A program made the translations under genes and the position numbers. DNA of 64,000 nt from Humulus lupulus (Eukaryota; Streptophyta; Magnoliopsida; Rosales; Cannabaceae). Within the stretch, counting starts at the first letter, position 1. Every line of letters starts with the position of its first letter. This document shows, in pieces, positions 19,755 to 30,689 of this stretch. The notes under the pieces were generated by a model. The model made no database searches, had not been told where the DNA came from, and saw only the letters and a list, made by a program, of their open reading frames with translations. The stretch spans positions 195,274,214 to 195,338,213 of the forward strand of contig NC_084795.1 of assembly GCF_963169125.1 (NCBI RefSeq), read 5' to 3'.

Positions 19755-21974
19755 TGTAGCGTCTCAAATTTGCTAATAAGGTTTAGGGCCTTGATTAGTG
19801 TGCTTGGAGGGCAATAAGTGATTTATTGTATTAATATGTGAATTTGATAAGTATATGACTAGAGATGCATGTTTAGGTGAATTAAATATGCATGTGAGAC
19901 CCATTTGGTTATTAGGGGCATGTTTGTAATTTTAGCCCATTGAGGGCACGATTCGAGACACTCCTAGGGAGACGTTTAGTTCAAAAGTCACAACGAGATC
20001 GGATACCCGTCTCTGGAGAAGCCTAGGATTATTTTGGGTATATAATATGTGTTTGGAATTATTGAGTAGTGGGTTGTAATTTAGTAATGATTGAGATATG
20101 TCAGGATTAAACGGGGATCTATAGGAAAACTCAGGGACTTAACAGGATTTGGTAAATGACTAAATTGCCCTTGGGTTGCTTAAGGGTTAAGGATAAGTTT
20201 AAGGGGCAGTTTGGTCATTTGGCAGGGGTAATATTCAGCTTAGAGAATCCTTAGGAAATCACTGGACCAAAGTAGAAGGCCCTCTCCCTATCACTTAGTT
20301 TCTCTCTTTCTTTGGGTGATCAAAGGCTGAAGAAGATTGTGAGGGAATTAAGCTAGGAATTCAAAACTCAAGGCTTGAGTTTGGGAGGCTAGTAACTTGG
20401 AACTCAGGAGATTAATTCAAAGATTTAATTAGGTTGAAAGGTAAGCTGTAAAACCTAATGATCATTTAAATTATGTTGTAGTTTTGGTTAGAAATATAAG
20501 TTTATGCATGTGAGCTAAGTTGTGAATTACTTTTGATTATTTGGGTGAGTTATGGGATTAGATTTTTTTGAGTATTGTCGTTGGGAACATAATAGAATTG
20601 TTGTGCTGATTTTACTATGTTATTGGGTTATATGGGATAGGTTTTGGCTGTTGAACATGGGTGATTTTCTGGGTTCGAAGGAGGCGGGCCGCGAAACTGT
20701 TCTTGGTGAGTCGCGGCCTTCTAGAACAGAGGGAGGCCAAAATCAAGTGCGGGCCGCGATGCCCCTTAGGTTGGGCTACAGCGCGTGTCTGCGAATTTGG
20801 GAGGCTGAGCCTCTGGTTGAGGCAGGCCGCGGGACAAGGCCTTGGAGCCGCAACTCTTAAGGAGTCTTTGGACCGCAAGAAGGTCTCAGGCTCAGGAATC
20901 CAAAAGTTAAGGCTTGGGATGGATTTTATCACCTGGATTGATAGAATTCAAGGTTTCGGGGATTGGAATTTCTTTTCAAAGTTGTTTGTTGGATTAGAAC
21001 TTAATGGATGAATGTTGTTGATACGTTGTGACTAGGTTTTCAGTGAGGCTCAGACTAGGGGACTATGCTCAAGAGATCGGTGCTCGGGAAACTTGGGACA
21101 CGGGTAAGAAAACTGTTGTACCCGTAGAGCAGGGCATGTCCCTATAGTTTATATTGCAGGGCGCGACCCTATGTGATTGTGTTGCGGGGCGTATCCCTAT
21201 TGTTTATGTGTATATTTGTTTATGTATTTGTTGAATATATGCTATGTGTTGCATATCTATGAATGAACAACAAAGGCCGAGAACGGCGAAGGCTGAGAAC
21301 GGCAGGAAGCCGAGTACGGCAAGGGGCCGGGAATGGCGTTAAGCACGTGGAGTGCGAGGCCGAGTACGGCAAAGGGTTGGGGGCGGCGTTAAGCACTCGT
21401 AGTGCAAGTCGCTAGGGTGAGACCCTTCTCAGATGCCTGAGTTATCCTCATAGCGTATACCGCAAACCCAGGGCCTGGTAAAGCGCCTGGGACAGCATGG
21501 CCACTATGTGTTTACCCTGTTGGCTACCTTGTTATATGCTGATTGATAGTTATGCATATGTTGATTTTTTAAGTTGAGTTTTCTTGCTGGGCTTTGGCTC
21601 ACGGGTGCTCTATGGTGTAGGTAAGGGCAAGGGAAAGGTTGACCAACCATGAGTACGGAGAGCGTGAAGCAACGTGTACATGTTCGGTCTGCTTGGCTGC
21701 CACGGCTAAGGGTATTTTTGGGAGATGCTATGTACTAATCCAAATTTTGTCGTTTAGTCGACTTTAATAATATTTTTGTGTTGTAAATATTTCTAAATAG
21801 TATTTTGGGATCCCAAATGTATAACGCTTTATAATTTCAATGAATGATTATATTATCAAATTGTATGACTTTTATTATAGTTTAGCCACACTTTTATCCT
21901 AAAACCTCAATTAACGAGTTAATTGCACATTTAAAACTCACTTAGTAACGGCTCTAAGGGAGTAGGGTGTTACA
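19755..21974 (+). repeat. N1 3' LTR (2,220 bp)
   Basis: Complete LTR from TGTAGCGTCTC to GGGTGTTACA, followed by the TATAC duplication. It has no coding capacity. It contains short tandem repeats at 21129-21211 and 21267-21420 and an actively GC-rich part around 20680-20880. The first 1.2 kb aligns with the truncated 5' LTR. Confidence 0.92.
21129..21420 (+). repeat. Minisatellites inside the N1 3' LTR
   Basis: Two clusters. At 21129-21211 there are three units of 27-28 bp, each beginning GC(A/G)GGGC and containing CCCTAT. At 21267-21420 there are irregular GGCCGAGAACGGC-like units of about 17 bp, with a longer TTAAGCAC...GTGC phrase repeated twice. Related CCGAT repeats occur in the minus-strand LTR at 57615-57710, so the cluster is a variable feature of this LTR family. 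Confidence 0.75.
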
Positions 21975-22945
21975 TATACTGTGGATCAGTATGCAGAGCT
22001 GTACGAGAGGGAGATTTTACGTATCCATGGGGTTCCTAAGTCTATTGTATCATATCGGGATCCCATATTTACCTCCAATTTTTTGGGTGGTTTGCAGAAG
22101 GCTATGGGGACTCACTTTAAGTTCAGTACAACCTTTCATCCTCAGACAGATGGAAAGTCTGAGAGGACCATTCAAGTATTAGAAGACATGCTTAGATCAT
22201 GTTTGTTGGACTTTGAGGGGTGTTGGAGTAAGTATCTCATATTGATTGAGTTTTCATATAGCAACAGTTATCAATAAACAATTAGAGTGGCTCTATTTGA
22301 GATGTTTATATGGAAGAAGGTGTAGATCGCCCATTCATTGGGATGAGATGGGTGAGAGGAAATATTTGGGACCAGAGTTTGTTCAGAAGACTAATGAAGC
22401 TATTGAGAATATCTGAGCTTGAATGCTCGCTTCGTAGAGCAGACAGAAAATCTACGCTAATCCTTAGTGTAGGGACATAGAGTTTCAGGTAGGGGACCAC
22501 GTGTTTCTGTGAGTGTCACCCCTGTGATGGGTGAAGAGGTTTGGGAAAAAAGGGCAAGTTGAGCCCTAGATTCATTGGACCTTTTAAGATCCTAGAGAGG
22601 ATCGGGCATGTGGCCTATAGATTGGCACTGCCACCTTCATTACCAGGGGTTCATGACGTAATACACATTTATATGCTTCGAAAGCATGTCTCGAATACGA
22701 CTCATGTCTTGAGATATGAGGATTTGGAGTTACAGACAAATTTTTCATATGAGGAGCGAGTAGTTCAGGTCCTAGACTTAAAAGACAAGGTTCTACGAAA
22801 CAAGACGATTCCTCTAGTCAAAGTATTATAGAGGAATAGCAAGGCCGAGGAAGCGACTTGGGAGCTTGAGTTAGCTATGCAGGATCAGTATCCGGAGTTA
22901 TTCAGGTGAATTTTTAGGATGAAATTCTCAGTATGAGGGGATTGT
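21975..22945 (+). pseudogene. O integrase, remainder, with chromodomain-like tail
   Basis: Continues the integrase interrupted at 3341: TVDQYAELYEREILRIHGVP, then IVSYRDPIF (the second catalytic Asp sits in a changed SYRD context) and HPQTDGKSERTIQVLEDML (third acid, Glu, kept). A stop follows near 22276, then frameshifted pieces, then [34 protein letters not shown] and a tail, [10 protein letters not shown], stop, ATWELELAMQDQYPELF. The end abuts the purine-rich tract and the 3' LTR. Confidence 0.87.
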
Positions 22946-25102
22946 TGTAACTACACAAAATTGCTAATAGGTCTTAGTGCCTAAATTAGAGTGCTGGGAG
23001 GGCATAATTGGATATATGTATGTTCAATTGGTTAATTGTGTGACTATGTAGCATGAATGATTGATATGATTATGTGAGTATGTTATATGTATGTTTATGA
23101 GTATTAGATATGCATGTGGGCCATTTATAGCTTATAAGGGCATACTTGTAATTTTGGCTCGTTGAGGGCATAAATGCGATTATATGTGATAAATGGTAAA
23201 GACTACATGATTATGTGGATATATTTGCAGTACATGCTCGAGGCGATCCTAGTGAGCGAATTAGCAAAATAGTCACAGCGGGGTTTAATACCCGGCTCAG
23301 GGTGAGCCTAGGGGTATTTTGGGAACTTTGGGAATATTTTGGGATTTATTGGATATTGAATAAGTATTCAGTAATTAGTTAGGCATAAAGGGGTTAACTA
23401 GTTAAATGTAGGAAAAATTGAGGAATAGCGAGAATTGTGGGGAAAAGACTAATTTACCCTTAGAGAAAATTAGATGGCTAAGTAAATTCAAGGGGGCATT
23501 TTAGTCATGGTTTGATAAAGGTTAAGATCAGTTAAGGCCCTAGAAGTAAACAGAACCCACTAGACACAAAAGGAAGTCTCAAATACTCTCTCTCCCCCCT
23601 TTCCTTCTATACGATTTCTTCCTCTTCTTTCTTATGGTTGAAGAAGTCTTGAGGAGCTAAAGCATTGAACTAGGGAAATTAGATGGGAAAAACTTGGGAA
23701 TTTGGGCTCAAAGATTGAAGATTTAAAGTTGAGGGATTCAACTACAATCTGTGGTAAGAATTCGAGTAAGTTTTTCTAGAATTCTACTGAAATCATGTTA
23801 AGGTTTAAGTTTGCATGAGGCCTAGTTTTGTTAGCTGGTTTTGGATTGAATTTGAGTGTTTTATAAGAGTGTGAATTTTTTATAAGATTAGGTATGTTGG
23901 TTAAGTTGTGGGGATAAGAATTATGGGTTTGATTATGAGTTTGGCTGGAAGTTTGGTTGATTTTTTGAGGTTTTTGGCTAGGAAGGATGTGGAGAAAACC
24001 CATAAATTATGTGTGTGTGGGGGCGCGTCGCAACCCTAGGGGGCAAGTCGGGGCCTGCCTCCCCCAAATGCGTGGGGGTTGTGTCTCTGACTTGAGGGTG
24101 CGACGCGAGCCGTAGGGCCAGATCGACGCCAGCCTAGAGGATTTTTACCTAGGTTGGTTTTTTGGATTAGTAAGGCATGAGGGTTCAAACCTAAGCGTTC
24201 AGGACGATTTCTACTTCCTGGTTTAGTAGAAATCAAGGTCCTGGTGGCTAGCTAATGTTTTCTAAGTATTTATTTGGGCTTATAATTGATGATTTCCCAT
24301 TGATACTGTGACTAGGCTTATCGCTAAGTCTCAGGACTGAGGGTCGTGCTTGGGACCGTTCTGTATTCTTCTCTTGGGATTTGAGGTATGAAAATTACTA
24401 CCATGTGTGATTGTGAAAGGGACTGAGGTACCTAATGGTTGATTGATTGTATTTTGTGTTTGTAAGATTAATGTTCTATACGAGAATTAATGGCCTAAGA
24501 GAGCCGAGGTCAGCGAGATCAACGGGGGCTAGGCCTAAGTGTGCCAACCTTGAATATTTGTGAACTTGAAATTATGTGTTTATCATTGATTAGTTGAATG
24601 TTCGTACTCTATTTTGTGGTTGAATTGACTGAGTTAAGCTTGATCGAATACCATTATTGCTACATGTATATGTTGTTTTCTTTGGTCTTCTTACTGAGCC
24701 TTGGCTCATGGGTGCTACATGGTGCTGGTAAAGGTAAAGAGGAGCTGGGCCAGCCTTGAGTTGGAGAGCTTTGGGGGCGAGGTGTACATTGTTAGTTGCT
24801 CGTCTACCATGGTCGAGGGAAAGGACAAGGACAGAGCCTTAAAATTTATATTTTGCCATTAGAGTGGCTTTTGGTTGTATAAAACTTTTGAGGGTTGTAA
24901 ATTATCACTTATACCCTATTTTTGGGATCACATGTATTAAACATCCGTTTTAATGAAAATTAACCGTTTACATTCAAAATCTTTTAACCCTAACCTGATG
25001 GTTGACTTTAGAAACACATTTTTTATTCAAATGACTTGATTAGCAAGTCTTGCACTATTTCAAATACACAGTGTAACAGTCTTGGTTATCCAGGGCATTA
25101 CA
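22946..25102 (+). repeat. O 3' LTR (about 2,157 bp)
   Basis: Starts TGTAACTACACAAAATTGC after the purine tract GTATGAGGGGATTGT and ends TATCCAGGGCATTACA. The end is nearly the same as that of the P LTR (62475), so O and P belong to one LTR subfamily, distinct from N1. No coding. The next base (25103) is Tat-type pol of T1. Confidence 0.88.
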
Positions 25103-25860
25103 TGGACGTCTTCCCCTGGTCACATGAAGATATTGTTGGAATTAGTCTGAGTATAATAATGCATAATTTGAACATGGAGAGGAATGTGACTTGAAAGTCC
25201 CAGAAATGAAGTCTTTTGGTGAAAGTACGGTCGGAAGCATTGGAAGAAGATGTAGCTTGCCTACTTAAGTGCAGATACATCAGGGAAGCAAAATACCAGA
25301 TATGGGTTGCTAATCCTGTACTAGTCCCAAAGCCAAAGGTGAAGTGGAGAATCTTGTCTAAGGATTGCCTCCCATTACCAAGAATTGATCAGTTGGTAGA
25401 CCCCACAGCTGGTCACGAGCTCATGTCTTTCATGGATGTGTATTCTAGATATAATCAGATCGCGATGAAACCTACAGACCAAGAGCATACCAGCTTCATG
25501 ACTGAGCATAACGTTTACTACTACAAAGTTATGTGAAGAATGTCTGTGCTACGTACGAATGATTAGTCAACAAAATTTTCATTAACTAGATCAGGAGAAA
25601 CATGGAAGTGTATGTCGATGATATGCTTGTTTACTCAAAGACTGCCGGTAACCATGTATCTGACCTGGAAGAATGTTTCAGCGTACTAAGGAGGTATGAC
25701 ATGAAGTTAAATCCTCATAAGTGCACTTTCGGAGTTTCGTCGGGAAAGTTTCTAGGTTTACAGTCAACACAAGGGGGATAGAGGAAAATCCTGAGAAAAT
25801 CATATCATTGTAGGAATTTCCTTCGCCTGGGCTGTGTAAGGAAGTACAAAGTTTAACTAA
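25103..25860 (+). pseudogene. T1 reverse transcriptase
   Basis: Reads DVFPWSHEDIVG at the left edge (T2 has DVIAWSHKDMVG), then a frameshifted part, WVANPVLVPKPKVKWRI, SKDCLPLPRIDQLVDPTAGH, SFMDVYSRYNQIAM and YYYKVM. After a break, MEVYVDDMLVYSK (about 25602-25640) keeps the catalytic Asp pair. Deletions have removed short blocks between LSKDCL and the preceding region and between KVM and the finger motif. Many stops; inactive. Confidence 0.82.
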
Positions 25861-26860
25861 AAAGTTGGTGGCCTTAAACCGCTTTGTTTCAAAATCCACT
25901 GACAAGTGTCTACCATTTTACAACTTGCTCAGAGGAAACAAGAAGTTTGAGTGGGTCAAAGAATGCGAACAGGCATTTCATGACCCCAATGCTCATCTGT
26001 GTAAACTCCCCGTACTATCAAAATCGGCGCTTGGGGAATTTCTATTTCTGTATTTGGCCGTGACGAAAAATGTGGTAAGTGTTGTGTTAGTTCGAGAAGA
26101 AAACCGGGCATAGAAACCAGTGTATTATGTAAGTAAAAGACTTCTCGAAGCTGAGTCCCGGTATCCATTGATAGAAAAGCTTGCGTTCTGTCTTATTTTG
26201 GCTTCAAGGAAGCTTATACCACATTTCTAGTCCCATTCTATCCACGTTTCAACCAACGAACCTTTAAGGCCTGTTTTACAAAATCCTAAAACGTCGGGAC
26301 GTCTACTAAAATGGGCCATCGAACTCAGCCAGTTCGAAATATTATATATGCCACGGATCGCAATCAATAGTCAAGCCCTCGCTAATTTTGTTGCCGAGTG
26401 CGCAGGTTTTCAGGATGAGCCGATAAGGGAATCGGTGCTGGAATTGTGGAATGTCTTTGTTGATGGATCCTCTAATGAAAATGGATCGGGAGCTGGGATA
26501 ATTTTATTCTCACCTGAAGGGCATCGATTCCATACAGCTGTCAGATTTGGATTCGAAGCATCCAACTACAAAGCCGAATATGAGGTCTTATGGGTAGGGC
26601 TAAGGCTGGCGAAAGATCTAAAAGCAAAGGCGATCAGATATTAGGGTAATACCAAGCTTGCAGTATCAAGATGGCGGCCTACTTAGCCAAGGTTAAGGGT
26701 GAGTTGTTTGAATTCGAGTTTAGCTCTGTTGAACAAGTACCCCGCGAGCAAAATTCCAATGCTGATGCATTGGCTCAACTTGCTACCACCAAAGATGCGG
26801 ATACACTGAATGTAATTCTGGTGGAATTCTTTGAAAGCCCAAGATAAATAGCATAAACTA
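25861..26860 (+). pseudogene. T1 dual RNase H (Gypsy-type plus archaeal-type)
   Basis: The first domain reads KCLPFYNLLRGNKKFEWVKE, FLYLAVTKNVVSVVLVREE and KLAFCLILASRKL. The second reads NVFVDGSSNENGSGAGIILF and SNYKAEYEVLWVGLRLAKDL, typical of the archaeal-type RNase H of Tat elements (Glu retained). The YSDSQL block near 26640 is damaged (RYxGNTKLAV-like after a stop). The end, EQVPREQNSNADALAQLATT, leads to the integrase linker. Confidence 0.82.
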
Positions 26861-28090
26861 TTGAGGTCAAAATGATTGACATAAAGCCGACCTGGATGGC
26901 CCCCATAGTGGAGTATCTCACAACCGAAAAGTTACCTGACAATCGAAAGGGCACAAAAAAGTAGTTGTATCAAGCCCCACAATATGTTATGATTGAAGGG
27001 ATTCTATATCGATGAGAGCATTCACTTCCTCTCCTACGGTGTGTTCTACTTGAGGAAGCAGAGACTATCTTGGAAGAAATACACGTAGGCTTCTGCGAAG
27101 ACAATGCTGGGGGGAAAAACCTGGCTCTAATGGTACTGGGATAGGGCTATTTTTGGCCCACGCTGACAAAGGACTCAATCTCGTATGTGCAGAAATGAGA
27201 CAAATGTCAATGCTTCACCATGGTTGCCCGAGCTGGTCCCATCAAGCTAACCATGATCTCATCCCCTTGGTCGTTTGCAGTATGGGGAATTAACTTGATT
27301 GGTTCTTTGCCGACAAGAAAAGGGGGAGTTCGTTATGTTGTTGTCTCCATTGATCACTTCACGAAGTGGGTAGAGGTCGAACCTCTACCAACCATCACCT
27401 CAAAGAAAGTCCTAGATTTTATTGTAAAAGATATGATATGTCGATTTGGGATCCCGAAAAAGATTATGTCTGACAATGGAACACAGTTCGATAGTGTTCT
27501 CTTCACAAAATTTTATGAATAATATGGCATAACCAAAAGTTTTTCATCAGTATCATACCCGCAGGCCAATGGGCAGGTCGAGGTCATAAACAAGACCCTG
27601 AAGGCAAGCTTGAAGAAGCGATTAGATGAAGCTAAGGGATTATGGCCCGAGTAGGTCCCGTAGGTACTCTGGGCTTATAGAACCTCACATTGAACCTCCA
27701 CGGGACATATCCCTTTTTCACTGACCTTTGGAAGTGAGGCTATGCTCCCGATTGAGGCGCAGATGATGACCCAAAGACAAAATACCTTTGATCAAGATCA
27801 CAACCACGAGGTACTCAGTACATCCCTTGATCTAATCGAGGAAAAACAAAAGGCATCATAGTTACAGCTCGCCCATTAGAAGTAGAAAATCACTCGTTAT
27901 TTCAATTTAATGGTGAAAGGACGCAGGCTCAGATTAGGCTATTTGGTTCTTTGAAGGGTGTTTTAGGCAAGTAAAGATCCCAAGGACAGTGTGTTAGGGT
28001 TGAATTGGTAAGGACCATACCAGATCGTGGAGATCCTGCCCGGTTAAATGGAGAAATAGTTTCGTGGACCTAGAATGCCCTACACCTTAA
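26861..28090 (+). pseudogene. T1 integrase
   Basis: Linker and zinc-finger region (CDKCQ-like cysteines near 27200 altered to *DKCQCF). A core open for 100 codons (27220-27522) has AVWGINLIGSLP, where the first catalytic Asp is Asn, and IMSDNGTQFDS; then ANGQVEVINKTLKASLKK keeps the Glu. The C-terminal part (SLTFGSEAMLPIEAQM, GPYQIVEILPG) is broken by at least eight stops. The frame fades out near 28090. Confidence 0.82.
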
Positions 28091-28424
28091 AAAGTACTAT
28101 TTTGTTGTCTTTAATGTTTTTGGAATTACTATTTATGTATGGTTTATCTATAAAAGCTAATTCATTTGAAAAACAATTGGATTATTACGTAATCAATTTT
28201 ATCATTTTATTTATCGCAAGCTCACTTTGTAAAAGCAACCTAGAACATTTATAAGCTCTGGTTGCTTGGGGAGCACATAACCAAAGAGAGCTTTTAAAAG
28301 AGTTTAGCTTATTTGGATGAAATCTGAAACTTAGAGTTTGGAAAAATTGATTATTCAACGACTTTTTAAAGCTCAGATTTTCAAAATTCCGAACACAAAC
28401 TAAGTTTGAGAAATTTTTAAAACT

Positions 28425-28640
28425 AAAACCCCTGGATTCGACCAGGTCTAAGGCCTGATTCCTAATAGGTACAATACTATTAAGCCTACTAAAACCCCTA
28501 GATTCGACCAGGTCCGAGGCCTTATTCCTAACAGGTAGAATACTATTAAGCCTACTAAAACCCCTGGATACGACCAGGTCTGAGGCCTGATTCCTAACAG
28601 GTATAAAACAATTAGGCGGGCAAAATCTTGGATTCAACTA
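28425..28640. repeat. 66-bp tandem repeat, about 3.3 copies, in the T1 3' region
   Basis: Copies start at 28425, 28491 and 28557, with a partial fourth at 28623. Each opens AAAACCCCTGGATTCGACCA and has a GGCCTGATTCCTAA phrase. Because 66 is a multiple of three, the minus strand shows a 22-residue repeated reading frame (28185-28637), which I treat as incidental. Tandem repeats at this place, after pol, are a habit of Tat/Ogre elements. Confidence 0.9.
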
Positions 28641-29936
28641 AGATGTCGACTAAAAATTAGTTAGTCGAGCCATCGAAAATCTATTCCGATCTAAAGACAA
28701 CCCCTAAGATTTCGATTGTACAAGAATCCAAGGATTCACAAACATGAGAAAATAATAAACTAAAGGGAACACAAATAGTTCACAAATTAAATATGTATTA
28801 AAAGATATATAGTTATCTTGAGGAGAAAAAAACTCAACCTGAACCTGATGGCAGTTGTTTTGGTCCCTAGGGACTTAGTTACAAAGCATAAAATAAAAGA
28901 AAAAAAATCATTGAGGTCAATTGACTCGATCGGAGGAGGTCACTTCCTCGCCATCCCCTTCAGCAGCGTCAAATCGAGTGGCTTCACCAAGGGTTTAAGT
29001 GGGTTACTTTTGGTGATTTAAAATGTACACGAGCTAAGAAGTGTCCTAGCATCAACGCGTGGTTCCATGTGTAGTCTTAGGCCATGCTCTTTGAATTCGT
29101 GAAATTCCCTGATACTTCAGGATTCGTGTGTCAGACTCGTCAGACCCACTATTTTTCTTTTAAACGTGGTTTAATGCAAAACTGCTTAAGGATTCATGAC
29201 CCTTAAGCTACCCAGGGCCAAACTTAAAAACCACTCAACTTCTACACCCAAACAGGTATCCTAATCAATTTACTAGTGACATTTTCTTTGCGAAACGTAT
29301 AAAATTTGCCCAATTTTTTAATACCTTATTTCTATGCAAGTCTAGTACCATTCTTTTAGCCTAAACCAAAACCTATTTAAACTTGGACATGGCAAGAACA
29401 TGAAACAATATTGAACAAATAACGTTTTTTCGAAGTAAAATACTCACTAGAAATTTAAGAAATGAAAGATTCAAACTAGATGAGGGAATACTTACAGTTT
29501 ATACGTTTGTTTGAGTAGAATGTTGATGCATCCAGAGGCAGGAGCTTGAAAGCTTCTAAGAAACTGAAGGGCAATAAAGGTTTATGGGAAAAGTTTGAGA
29601 GAAAAAATAATTTTTTGTTTCTGGAAGGAAAGTTTTTGAATGCAAAGGTGGTAAGGTTCAGGTCTGATCTCCCTATTTATACATAAACTTTGAGAATTAA
29701 TTCGGGCCATCTAATTAGGTCAGCTCAAGATCGAAAGGACAAGATTAAATGAGTCGTGCAGTAGCAAAAAGTTGACAGGACTGTTGTCATTGTACTCGAA
29801 ACCCAAACAAATGCCAATTACAAACAGCCACGTGTTCAACACTCGAGAAGTAGGCAGATACAATTTTACATGATAGAAGCCTAGAAGCCCCTACTGTACG
29901 TGTCAGAAAGTGATGACATCAAGCACGAGCAGGAGC
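28641..29936 (-). other. T1 3' region with remains of an antisense aORF promoter
   Basis: No preserved protein. On the minus strand a TATA box (TATAAATA, complement of 29674-29681) is followed by a CT-rich leader and a splice donor, CTGTAAGTATT (complement of 29491-29500). This is the same order as upstream of the aORFs of N3 (8823, 9114) and T2 (47341, 47514). The coding part of the aORF seems to be deleted. The rest (28641-29400) is AT-rich and uninformative. Confidence 0.5.
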
Positions 29937-29948
29937 TTGGGTGGAAAA
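29937..29948 (+). promoter_or_regulatory. T1 polypurine tract
   Basis: TTGGGTGGAAAA directly before the LTR start TGTTGTACCC. It resembles the N3 and T2 tracts (TTGGGGGG(G)) with a T in the G run. Confidence 0.6.
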
Positions 29949-30689
29949 TGTTGTACCCTAAGAATTAGCACGAGCTTAATCACTCAGCTAGGGATACAAT
30001 TGGCAGTTGAGTATATGGAAATGCACAAAAGTAGAACATCTAGCTAATGATGATGTGAGAAGCTCGAGTTAGGACTTGGCAATACGACATTAAGGTAATT
30101 ATTAGGTTGCCTCTTAGGATGACGGTCCAGTTCAAGACATATAGTGGCCAAATCCCCCCCTAGGGCACTCAGAAGTTAATCTGAACTATGGTTTAGATAT
30201 TCTTTGATCACTAGCTCGATGAAGATGTTCAGCCCGTTGAAACCTATTCATAACGCATACTGAAGGATCCCGAGAGACTCGGAGACATTTTATATGCTCA
30301 CTATTGACTAGGCTGTATTGTGCATTTATCATTTATTATCCGAGATAGCAGGAGTATATTCTATTATGCAATCATATCCCAATGTAAATGGGAATTATCT
30401 GTATTAAATGTATACCATATTTATGGAAACGGTTAACCAAACCTGTCTAGGAAATTCCACTATAAATATCAGGGATAATGGAGAGGAAAAGGGACGATCT
30501 TTTTGTATTACTGAAACTCTGCAGAAATTGTGAGAGAATAGCAATAATATTGTCTCGTGGACTAGGTGGATTTTAACCACTGAACGACGTAAAATTGTGT
30601 GTATGAAAGGGTTCTTCTAAGTTCATTACGGTTTGCAAATAAGCACTAATACTCTTATTAGATTTTGTTGGCGAAAAACCGCGTCAACA
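29949..30689 (+). repeat. T1 3' LTR (741 bp)
   Basis: From TGTTGTACCCTAAG to GGCGAAAAACCGCGTCAACA. The right end parallels the N3 LTR end (minus strand CGAAAAACTCGGTAAACA), supporting a shared Tat-type LTR. A TATA box, CACTATAAATATCAGG, is at 30461-30468. Non-coding. Confidence 0.82.

Larger units (their letters stand above)
3342..21974 (+). mobile_element. Element N1: Tekay-type retrotransposon inserted in O integrase
   Basis: LTRs begin TGTAGCGTC (3342 and 19755), and the 3' LTR ends GGGTGTTACA at 21974. The target duplication TATAC is present on both sides (3337-3341, 21975-21979). Internal coding is gag-PR-RT (4540-6509) and RNase H-integrase-chromodomain tail (17890-19740); the interruption is solo LTR N2, itself hit by N3. 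The 5' LTR is truncated and fused to gag. The LTR pair shows many mismatches and indels over its first 1.2 kb, far more than the N3 LTR pair, so N1 is older, as the nesting requires. Confidence 0.92.
1..25102 (+). mobile_element. Element O: Tekay-type Ty3/Gypsy retrotransposon, split by nested N1
   Basis: Degenerate LTR retrotransposon. Its left part (1-3341) holds gag, protease, reverse transcriptase, RNase H and the start of integrase. The rest of integrase, a chromodomain-like tail and the 3' LTR lie at 21975-25102. The gap is element N1: TATAC occurs at 3337-3341 and again at 21975-21979, and integrase reads on across it (MTYT before, TVDQYAELY after). The 5' LTR is outside the window. 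Domain order PR-RT-RH-INT and a C-terminal tail with ATWELE...YPELF fit the Tekay (Del) chromovirus lineage; the lineage call is from memory of the family. O lies inside Tat-type element T1, whose pol resumes at 25103. Many stops and frameshifts make it dead. Confidence 0.88.
25103..30689 (+). mobile_element. Element T1: Tat-type retrotransposon, 3' half
   Basis: Pol from the start of RT to integrase (25103-28090), a 3' region with tandem repeats and remains of an antisense promoter, a polypurine tract and a 741-bp 3' LTR (29949-30689). Two RNase H domains mark it as Tat lineage. The 5' half lies left of the window, on the far side of O. T1 itself is inserted in LTR L4. It is heavily mutated. 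Confidence 0.88.

Noticed and set aside
28185..28637. 150-aa minus-strand frame with 22-residue repeats
   Set aside because: It is the translation of the 66-bp tandem repeat, whose length happens to be a multiple of three. There is no start context, domain or promoter, and the neighbouring antisense promoter remnant lies far upstream.
28818..29021. 67-aa + strand frame in the T1 3' region
   Set aside because: No similarity to any family I know and no promoter; it lies in a degenerate 3' untranslated region.
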